Part shown: positions 8,756 to 15,051 of the stretch, piece after piece | Numbering within the stretch: the first letter of the stretch is position 1 | How the letters are laid out: each line of letters begins with the position of its first letter | Notes under the pieces: model-generated | The model's input: the letters and a program-made list of their open reading frames with translations, nothing else | Database searches by the model: none | Told to the model about the DNA's origin: nothing | Made by a program: the position numbers and the translations under genes | Assembly (NCBI RefSeq): GCF_048060115.1 | Contig: NZ_JBHMIM010000001.1 | Span: forward strand, 62,001-126,000 | Length of the DNA: 64,000 nt | From: Micromonospora_E sp048060115 | GTDB taxonomy: Bacteria > Actinomycetota > Actinomycetes > Mycobacteriales > Micromonosporaceae | Direction of reading: 5' to 3'

Positions 8756-9443
8756 GCCGGGACACCGAGGGATCTTCATCGGCCGCGCGGCCGTCCTCGG
8801 CGACGTAGTTCGCGGCGGCCGCGACCAGGCCCTCGTAGGCCACGATTCCGGTCGCCAACTGCTCGACGAGGACCCGGTGGGAGTTGGCCAGGGTGGCGTC
8901 GGCCGGCGCGAGCCGCAATGCCTTCTCCACGCTGGCGACCCGGTATGCCAGGTCACGCAGAGATCTTTCGGCCACCGCCGCTTCCAACTGGGCCGGCTCG
9001 CCCGGTCCGGTCAGCCGGGGTGCCAGCCCGGCGAGGGTACGCGAGGCGCGATCGAGCCGCGACCAGGAGTCGGCGGCGGCGGTGCCGCGCAGCGCGAGCA
9101 GTGCCTGCTGGCGACGGATCCCGCCGACGGCGGCCCGGCCCAGTGGATTGCGCTCGACCGACGCGACGATCCTGAGCCGGGCCTGTTCGGCCGCGATGGC
9201 CGGATCGGGCGCAGGCGGGGGTGGTTGCGCCGTCAGGGCACGCAGGTCGGACCACCGCCAAAACGCCAGCGCGGTGCTGGCACCGGCCGCCGCGGCCCAG
9301 CAGGCGTCGACCGGGCTGACACCGCCGAGCGGCACCAGCACCGCCGCCGCTCCGCCGAAACCGCCGGCGAACACGCTCCAGCGGCGGGCGGACCGACGCA
9401 GCCGGCGCAGGTTGCGGAAGTAGCGGGTACGTGGATCTGCCAC
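8658..9443 (-). CDS. pspM: Phage-shock envelope-stress protein PspM
   Basis: 261-residue actinobacterial membrane protein of the Psp envelope-stress system. Two transmembrane helices at about residues 24-60 (FAGGFGGAAAVLVPLGG and ACWAAAAGASTALAFW) follow a basic N-terminus (YFRNLRRLRRSARR). The rest is a helical cytoplasmic domain with heptad-like Leu/Ala patterns. In mycobacteria the homologue (Rv2743c family) lies directly downstream of pspA and is part of the ClgR-PspA stress response. GTG at 9443 has GGAGG seven bases upstream. It is the last gene of the clgR-pspA-pspM set. PspN, which follows in mycobacteria, is absent. Convergent 98-bp overlap with nei2. Confidence 0.88.
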   Translation of the reverse strand: MADPRTRYFRNLRRLRRSARRWSVFAGGFGGAAAVLVPLGGVSPVDACWAAAAGASTALAFWRWSDLRALTAQPPPPAPDPAIAAEQARLRIVASVERNPLGRAAVGGIRRQQALLALRGTAAADSWSRLDRASRTLAGLAPRLTGPGEPAQLEAAVAERSLRDLAYRVASVEKALRLAPADATLANSHRVLVEQLATGIVAYEGLVAAAANYVAEDGRAADEDPSVSRLTEASDLLRGVAAGLAELRRHADPAGSSGTSS

Positions 9444-9488
9444 TGTTGCTCCTCCCCGGCGGCCGGCTGGATACCGCGTCGGCAGCGA

Positions 9489-10349
9489 TCAGCTGGCCGC
9501 GCTGGCGTCACCGGTGTTGTTGTCCTTCGCCATGGAGGCGCGTAGCTGGTCGAGACGGGCGACGCTGGCACCGTCGGCGGTCGGGGTCGACTCGACGGCA
9601 GGCGACGGTTGCGCTCCGGCGAGTTTGTCCCCGGCCATGCTGGCCCGGATCTGGTCGAGGCGCGAGGAGCCAGCTATGTCCAGGGTCGACTTCTGGACAT
9701 CCAGCATCCGTCCCTCGACCGAGTTTCCCGCCAGTTCGGCCCGGCCCATCGCGGTCGCGTACCGCTGCTCGATCTTGTCGCGCACCTCGTCGAGCGACGG
9801 AGTGTTCTTCGGCGCCGCGAGCGCCGACATCGACTCCAGTGAGGCTGCCACGGTCTCCTGCATCTTGGCCTGCTCGAGTTGACTGAGCAGCTTCGTCCGC
9901 TCGGCGAGCTTCTGTTGCAGGATCATCTGGTTGTTCTCCACCGCCTGACGAGCCTGAGTGGCGGCGGCGAGTGACTGGTCGTGCAGGGTCTTGAGGTCCT
10001 CCATCGACTGCTCACCGGAGACCAGCTGGGTGGCGAGCGTCTGCGCGGTCTGCTCGTACTTGTTCGCCTCAGCCTCGTCCCCGGCGGCACGTGCCTTGTC
10101 TGCCAGCACCAGCGCCTGCCGGGCCATCCCCTGCAGTCGCTCGACCTCGCCCATCTGCCGGGACAGCTTCATCTCCAGCTGACGCTGGTTGCCGATCACC
10201 GCGGCGGCCTGCTGGACCAGCCCCTGGTGCTGGCGCTGGGCGTCCTCGATCGCCTGCTGGATCTGAATCTTCGGATCGGCGTGCTCATCTATCTTGGCCC
10301 CAAACAACGCCATCAAGTAGCGCCAACCCTTGACGAACGGGTTCGCCAT
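9489..10349 (-). CDS. pspA: PspA/IM30 envelope-stress protein
   Basis: 286-residue PspA/Vipp1 (ESCRT-III-like) protein that binds stressed cytoplasmic membrane. The N-terminal amphipathic helix (MANPFVKGWRYLMALFG) is followed by the family start KIDEHADPKIQIQQAIEDAQ and long coiled coil to about residue 220. It is longer than E. coli PspA because of a C-terminal extension containing two near-identical segments, RLDQIRASMA (230-239) and RLDQLRASMA (265-274), joined by a Pro/Ser/Thr-rich linker. The ATG at 10349 has GAGGGG about eleven bases upstream. It lies between clgR and pspM, as in mycobacteria, where ClgR activates it. Confidence 0.95.
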   Translation of the reverse strand: MANPFVKGWRYLMALFGAKIDEHADPKIQIQQAIEDAQRQHQGLVQQAAAVIGNQRQLEMKLSRQMGEVERLQGMARQALVLADKARAAGDEAEANKYEQTAQTLATQLVSGEQSMEDLKTLHDQSLAAATQARQAVENNQMILQQKLAERTKLLSQLEQAKMQETVAASLESMSALAAPKNTPSLDEVRDKIEQRYATAMGRAELAGNSVEGRMLDVQKSTLDIAGSSRLDQIRASMAGDKLAGAQPSPAVESTPTADGASVARLDQLRASMAKDNNTGDASAAS

Positions 10350-10617
10350 GTCCGCGGTATCCCCTCACTATCGGCGCTTACGGTCGGGCACTGATCAGAC
10401 CCGACCCGGGCAGTGGTGCGACGCACCCCATGCCATCGTCCCAGGCCGCCGCCACGGCGTCATGGGGCGTCAGTGGGAATTCCGCAGGGTACGCCGGTAG
10501 GGGATCAACCTTAGTGGCCCGGATCCAGCGCTGGCCAACCACGGACCTGCGGCGGCCCGCTCCGCGCGGCGCGATCGCCCGCGCGCCGCGGGCTCGGCGG
10601 TGTCCCGGCGTAGCGGA

Positions 10618-11142
10618 TCAGGCGGCACAGACGACATCGCGCTCCCGGCCGCCGGCGTGCGACACCCGTCGCGTCGCCCGTAGCGTCGTCTTGAGCGGGG
10701 AGTCGTTGCGCACGGAAACCGTCACGCCGTCCTCGGTCGCGACCTGGTGGACCATATCCTCGCCGCGTTCTGCGGCGACCCGACCGGCCTCGGTGTCGGG
10801 CCGCAGCGCCGAACCGGACCGGGCGGTGACCGGCGGCTCCGGGCGGCGGTGGGCGTCGGTCGGTGGCGCGGATTGCTCCGGCACCGCCACCAGAACCCCT
10901 TGCACCTGCTCCGCATCGGCGACAGTGTGACTGACATCACGCAGAATCTCGGAGAGCTTGGCACCGAGCGCGTCGCAGATCGCCGCGAGCAGCTCGCTCG
11001 AGGCTTCCTTCTGGCCACGCTCGATCTCGGAGAGATAGCCGAGGCTGACGTTCGCGGCGGTGGAGACCTCCCGCAGGGTCCGGCGTTGACCCTGCCGGCG
11101 GGCACGCAGCGCGTCACCGATGACGCGGCGTAGCAGGACCAT
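10618..11142 (-). CDS. clgR: XRE-family stress regulator ClgR
   Basis: 174-residue transcription activator. An N-terminal helix-turn-helix (about residues 20-55: TLREVSTAANVSLGYLSEIERGQKEAS) gives the ClgR signature. The chain continues through a variable linker to a short conserved C-terminus (SPLKTTLRATRR) and ends in VCAA. A terminal Ala-Ala is the known ClpP degron of ClgR in Streptomyces, so rapid proteolysis is expected here. ClgR activates clp protease genes and, in mycobacteria, pspA. ATG at 11142 follows GGGAGG by about four bases. Downstream on the same strand are pspA and pspM, upstream is cinA. Confidence 0.92.
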   Translation of the reverse strand: MVLLRRVIGDALRARRQGQRRTLREVSTAANVSLGYLSEIERGQKEASSELLAAICDALGAKLSEILRDVSHTVADAEQVQGVLVAVPEQSAPPTDAHRRPEPPVTARSGSALRPDTEAGRVAAERGEDMVHQVATEDGVTVSVRNDSPLKTTLRATRRVSHAGGRERDVVCAA

Positions 11143-11274
11143 CGCACCTCCCCCTGATCGGGACCGGCCGGCTAGTGCCGGAGGCTTCCCGCAACCTTAT
11201 CCGCTAGCCAACCGATCGACACCCCACCCTGACGTACGAATGAGATTCAGGGCGCGGAATCGACAGGATGCGAG

Positions 11275-11832
11275 TTATGTCCCCTCGGCCGGCGGCAGAC
11301 CCCGCAGCTGCAGGATCAACAGACGCAACGCAGCGGTGACACTCGCCGCGCGCACCGCGTCGCGTCCCCGACCGAGGTCCAGCCGACGCACCTGCCGGAC
11401 ACCCGGTCCGACCACCGCGACATACAGGCGACCGACCGGTTTGCCGCCCTGCGGCTGGGGACCGGCGACCCCGGTGGTGGCCAGCGCCCAGTCCGCCGCG
11501 CAGCGGACCCGGCCGCCCTCGGCCATTGCCAACGCCACGTCCGGGTCGACCGGACCCCGCTGCGCCAGCAGCCCGGCCGGCACTGCGGCCAGCGACGCCT
11601 TCAGGTCGGTCGCGTAGACGACCAGCCCGCCGCGGAACACCGCGCTGGCTCCCGCCACGTCGACCAACGCCGAGGCCAGCAGCCCGCCGGTGAGCGACTC
11701 GACAACCGCCAGCGTCTGTGCCCGCTCGGTCAGGGCGTGCACCACCGCCGCCGCCGGGCTACCTGCGGCCGGCCGGTCGACACCGAGATCACCGCCGTCG
11801 GGAGCGTCCGGGCCGGCGAGACCCTCGCTCAC
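11275..11832 (-). CDS. cinA: CinA C-terminal-type NMN deamidase (PncC-like)
   Basis: About 185 residues, equal to the stand-alone CinA C-terminal domain that hydrolyses nicotinamide mononucleotide to nicotinate mononucleotide in pyridine nucleotide salvage. Family motifs: VESLTGGLLA (near residue 45), VFRGGLVVYA and the glycine loop TTGVAGPQPQGGKPVG. No N-terminal MoaB-like domain is present, as usual for actinobacteria. The start is uncertain: a TTG at 11859 overlapping pgsA is possible, while GTG 11832 is preferred because GAGCGGG precedes it. It follows pgsA almost without gap and lies upstream of clgR. Confidence 0.85.
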   Translation of the reverse strand: MSEGLAGPDAPDGGDLGVDRPAAGSPAAAVVHALTERAQTLAVVESLTGGLLASALVDVAGASAVFRGGLVVYATDLKASLAAVPAGLLAQRGPVDPDVALAMAEGGRVRCAADWALATTGVAGPQPQGGKPVGRLYVAVVGPGVRQVRRLDLGRGRDAVRAASVTAALRLLILQLRGLPPAEGT

Positions 11833-11842
11833 CCGTGCCCGC

Positions 11843-12451
11843 TCACGGCTGCCCGCCAACCGACGGACGGCGTAGCCGCAGCGCCCGGACCAGGTAGTCC
11901 CCTCCGGTGGCCACCGTCACGAGCAGCGCCGCCCCCATGACCCACGGGGCCACCGCGGCGAGTGCCGTCGGCAGCGGCAGCAGGTACCAGACGATAGCGG
12001 TGATCTGCAGCGCGGTCTTCACCTTGCCACCTCTACTGGCCGCGATCACCCCGTGGCGCAACACCCAGAACCGGACCAGCGTGATCCCCAGCTCCCGCAC
12101 CAGGATCAGCCCGGTCACCCACCAGGGAACCAGGTCGTACCCCGACAGCAGCACCAGGGCGGTACCGGTCAGCGCCTTGTCGGCGATCGGATCGGCGACC
12201 TTGCCGAAGGAGGTCACCAGCGCGTACCGGCGGGCGATCCAGCCGTCCACCAGATCGGTGGCCGAGGCGACCACGAAGGTGAGACAGGCGGCGATCCGCC
12301 AGCCCGGATGGGTCATCTCGGATGCCACCACGAAGGCCACGAAGACCGGCACCAGCACCATGCGCAGGCCGGTGAGCGCGTTCGCGGCGTTGACTACCGG
12401 AACAGCCGGCACCACCGGACGCGTACCGGCAGGAGCGCCCGACTCGGACAT
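11843..12451 (-). CDS. pgsA: CDP-diacylglycerol--glycerol-3-phosphate phosphatidyltransferase
   Basis: 202-residue integral membrane enzyme that makes phosphatidylglycerophosphate from CDP-diacylglycerol and glycerol-3-phosphate. The CDP-alcohol phosphatidyltransferase signature D-G-x2-A-R-x8-G-x3-D-x3-D is complete: Asp69, Gly70, Ala73, Arg74, Gly83, Asp87, Asp91. About five transmembrane helices are visible. Four bases separate the ATG from the rimO stop and the 3' end is next to cinA, so rimO-pgsA-cinA is one transcription unit. The same pair (pgsA then clgR region) occurs in mycobacteria as pgsA3. Confidence 0.92.
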   Translation of the reverse strand: MSESGAPAGTRPVVPAVPVVNAANALTGLRMVLVPVFVAFVVASEMTHPGWRIAACLTFVVASATDLVDGWIARRYALVTSFGKVADPIADKALTGTALVLLSGYDLVPWWVTGLILVRELGITLVRFWVLRHGVIAASRGGKVKTALQITAIVWYLLPLPTALAAVAPWVMGAALLVTVATGGDYLVRALRLRRPSVGGQP

Positions 12452-12455
12452 CCGC

Positions 12456-13988
12456 TCACCTGGCCACGGTCGACAGCGACTGGCCCCTGGCCGCCGGCGA
12501 GAGCACCTCGACCGGCACCGCGGTCAGGTCCACCCCTTCGGTGCCGGTCACCGTGGCCCGCACCAGGTCGCCGGGGCGCAGCCCAACCAGCTCCACCGAC
12601 CTGCCGCCGGCCGTCCGGTGCCCGGACGCGACGAGGGTCGTCGAGCCGTCCACCTCCGGTGCCTGGTGTGCGGCGCGCCCTTCGACCAGCGGGTCGTCCG
12701 AATCGGGCAGCGCCTCGACCGTATCGATCAACACGTCGACGGTGCCGCCCACCCGTTCCTCGGCCCGCTGCGCGCACAGCTCCTCGACCAGCGCACTGAT
12801 CCGGTCGTACCGGCGTTTGACGGTCGCCGCCCGCACCTTGCCGGGCAGGTCGGCGGCTTCGGTGCCCTCCTCGTCGCTGTAGTCGAACACCCCGGCCGCG
12901 TCCAGCCGGGCGGCGGACAGGAACCGGACCAGTTCCTCGACGTCGGCCCGGGTCTCACCGGGAAAGCCGACGATGAAATTGCTCCGGGCACCGGCCTGCG
13001 GTGCCAGCGACCGGGCGGAGGCCAACAGGTCGAGAAACCGCCCGGTCGAGCCGAACCGGCGCATCCGGCGCAGCACCGGCTCGCTGGCGTGCTGGAACGA
13101 CAGATCGAAGTACGGCGCCACGCCGTCGGTCGTCGCGATCGCCTCGACCAGACCAGGCCGGGTCTCCGCCGGCTGCAGGTAGCTGACCCGGACCCGGACG
13201 ATGCCGTCGACCGCTGCGAGCTGCGGCAGCAGCTTCTCCAGCGCCCGGGGATCGCCGAGGTCCTTGCCGTACGACGTGGAGTTCTCGCTCACCAGCACCA
13301 GCTCACGCACGCCGGTGCCGGCCAGCCAGTGCGCCTCGGCGAGCAGTTCGTCGGGCGTACGCGAGACGAACGCGCCGCGGAAGGCCGGGATGGCGCAGAA
13401 GCTGCACCGGCGGTCGCAGCCGCTGGCGAGTTTGAGGGAGGCGACCGGGCCGGTGTCCAGCCGACGGCGCAGCACCGCCCGCAGGTGTGCCGGCGTCCGC
13501 TCGTCGACCACCGCGTGCCCGGGGACCACGACACCGGACCGCTGGCGGGCCACCGGGGTCAGCGGCAGCAGTTGACGGCGGTCCCGGGGGACGTGCGCGG
13601 GTATCGCCTCGCCGGCCAGGACAGCGGTCAACCGGCCGGAGATGTCCGGGTAGTCGTCGAAGCTGAGCACGGCCTGCGCCTCAGGCAGCTGATCGGCGAG
13701 CTCCCGGCCATACCGCTCGGCCATGCAACCGGCCGCCACCACCTTGGCCCCGGTGTCGGCGGCGTCGAGCAGGGTCTGCACGGAGTCCTGCTTGGCCTTG
13801 TCGATGAAGCCGCAGGTGTTGACGACCACCACGTCGGCACCGTCGGCGTCGGTCGTCACCTGCCAGCCGTCGGAGTCCAGTCGTGCCGCCAACTCCTCCG
13901 AGTCGACCTCGTTGCGGGCGCAGCCCAGGGTGAGCAGGGCGACTCGCCGGCCGGAGGGCGGCGGTGGGGTCGGGAGAAACGCAGACAC
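12456..13988 (-). CDS. rimO: Ribosomal protein S12 methylthiotransferase RimO
   Basis: About 510 residues. Radical-SAM enzyme that methylthiolates the conserved aspartate of ribosomal protein S12. Domains in order: N-terminal UPF0004 (ALLTLGCARNEVDSE, with Cys ligands at LGC, NTC and AGC), central radical SAM with the three-cysteine motif CDRRCSFC, and C-terminal TRAM domain. The residues NEVDSE distinguish RimO from MiaB. The start chosen is GTG 13988, giving VSAFLP as in relatives; a TTG at 14042 would extend it by 18 residues. Neither has a clear ribosome site. First gene of the rimO-pgsA-cinA unit. Confidence 0.92.
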   Translation of the reverse strand: MSAFLPTPPPPSGRRVALLTLGCARNEVDSEELAARLDSDGWQVTTDADGADVVVVNTCGFIDKAKQDSVQTLLDAADTGAKVVAAGCMAERYGRELADQLPEAQAVLSFDDYPDISGRLTAVLAGEAIPAHVPRDRRQLLPLTPVARQRSGVVVPGHAVVDERTPAHLRAVLRRRLDTGPVASLKLASGCDRRCSFCAIPAFRGAFVSRTPDELLAEAHWLAGTGVRELVLVSENSTSYGKDLGDPRALEKLLPQLAAVDGIVRVRVSYLQPAETRPGLVEAIATTDGVAPYFDLSFQHASEPVLRRMRRFGSTGRFLDLLASARSLAPQAGARSNFIVGFPGETRADVEELVRFLSAARLDAAGVFDYSDEEGTEAADLPGKVRAATVKRRYDRISALVEELCAQRAEERVGGTVDVLIDTVEALPDSDDPLVEGRAAHQAPEVDGSTTLVASGHRTAGGRSVELVGLRPGDLVRATVTGTEGVDLTAVPVEVLSPAARGQSLSTVAR

Positions 13989-14065
13989 CTGACGAGGGTA
14001 CCGGTCCGCAGGGCCGCGGCGTCCCAGTGCCGTCCCGAGCAACCGCTCAAGAGACGGACCGGCGG

Positions 14066-14674
14066 TCAGCCCGGCCGTCCCACCGGGGTCCCGGTCACCG
14101 TCGGTAGCGCCACGGCCAGCCGGCGGCGTGCCTGATCGAGCGCGGTGTCCCCGCCTTCGGCCAGTTCGCTGAGCAGGATGCCGTCGGCGAGCGCGAGCAG
14201 CGTCCGGGCGCCGTCGGGCGGGGGTGGGTAGCCGACCCGGTGCAGCAGGTCGGCCAGCAGGTCGACCAGACCGGTGTTCCAGTCCCGGACCACCGGACGG
14301 ACGGCAGGTCGCCGGCCAGCCTGCAGGAACCGTTCGTAGAGCGCGCTCACCCGGGCTGGTGGCGGGTCGACCAGGTCGCCGACCAGGATGGCGATCACCA
14401 CCTCGGCCAGCCGGTCCGGCGGGCAGAGCCCGGCACCGGTCGCGTCGACGATCTCGCGGCCGGCCCGCAGATGCCGGCTGCGCAGTTCCTGGGTGGCGGC
14501 GGCGAGCAGGATGTCCAGGGTCGCGAAGTAGTAGGTGGTGGCGGCGAGTGGCAGCCCGGCCCGGGTCGCCACCGTCCGATGGCTGATCTGGTCGAAGCCG
14601 ACCTCCTGCAGCAGTTCGCAGGCAGCGGCGAGCAGCGCGGCGCGGCGGAGGGCACCCTTGCCGGTGATGGCCAT
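14066..14674 (-). CDS. TetR-family repressor of the SMR exporter
   Basis: 202-residue TetR-type regulator. The N-terminal HTH is at about residues 10-55: LLAAACELLQEVGFDQISHRTVATRAGLPLAATTYYFAT shows the usual helix pattern ending in TYYF. The C-terminal ligand domain is helical. The ATG lies one base after the stop of the SMR gene (TGAGATG), so the two are translationally coupled and transcribed from the promoter at about 15010-15050, which carries two matching 16-bp dyads. Autoregulated repression of SMR plus tetR by a cationic ligand is the natural reading but is inference. Confidence 0.85.
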   Translation of the reverse strand: MAITGKGALRRAALLAAACELLQEVGFDQISHRTVATRAGLPLAATTYYFATLDILLAAATQELRSRHLRAGREIVDATGAGLCPPDRLAEVVIAILVGDLVDPPPARVSALYERFLQAGRRPAVRPVVRDWNTGLVDLLADLLHRVGYPPPPDGARTLLALADGILLSELAEGGDTALDQARRRLAVALPTVTGTPVGRPG

Positions 14675-14675
14675 C

Positions 14676-14996
14676 TCAGCCGCCGTGGAACAGCCGGAGC
14701 CCGACGACGCCGGCGACGATCAGCGCGATGGATACCAGCCGGCCGGCGTGGCTGGGGTCGCCGTACCAGAGAATCCCGACGACCGCGGTCCCGGCCGCGC
14801 CGATGCCGGTCCAGACCGCGTACGCGGTGCCGACCGGCAGGTCGCGCAGCGCCAGGGAGAGCAGCCCGAAGCTGCCGGCGGCGAAGGCGACAAAGAAGAC
14901 CGACGGGACCAGCCGGGTGAATCCGGCGCTCTGCTTGAGCGCGAGGGCGAATCCGGTCTCCAGCACCCCGGCGACGGCCAGCACGATCCAGGCCAC
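14676..14996 (-). CDS. Small multidrug resistance exporter, SugE/Gdx-like
   Basis: 106 residues with four transmembrane helices, the standard SMR size. The essential membrane Glu is Glu13 in helix 1 (AGVLETGFALALK). The sequence KQSAGFTRLVPS after helix 1 and the segment WTGIGAAGTA in helix 3 fit the SugE/Gdx subgroup, whose members export guanidinium, rather than the polyspecific EmrE subgroup. The GTG at 14996 has GGAGG five bases upstream, directly next to the 3' operator arm. There is no room for a guanidine riboswitch in the short leader. The partner TetR is encoded immediately downstream. Confidence 0.85.
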   Translation of the reverse strand: MAWIVLAVAGVLETGFALALKQSAGFTRLVPSVFFVAFAAGSFGLLSLALRDLPVGTAYAVWTGIGAAGTAVVGILWYGDPSHAGRLVSIALIVAGVVGLRLFHGG

Positions 14997-15007
14997 GACA
15001 AACCTCC

Positions 15008-15047
15008 AAGTGGTACGGGCGCACCAATTCGTACGACCGTACCACTT
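15008..15047. promoter_or_regulatory. Paired operator dyads of the SMR-tetR promoter
   Basis: The outer arms AAGTGGTACGG (15008-15018) and CCGTACCACTT (15037-15047) form a perfect 11-bp inverted repeat. Inside it are two related 16-mers, 15011-15026 (TGGTACGGGCGCACCA) and, on the other strand, 15044-15029 (TGGTACGGTCGTACGA). Each is itself a dyad of the form GTACG-NN-CGTAC, typical for TetR repressors. The region abuts the ribosome site of the SMR gene and ends five bases before the ftsK stop. Operator function is inferred. As RNA the outer repeat could also act as a terminator after ftsK. Confidence 0.65.
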
Positions 15048-15051
15048 TTTC

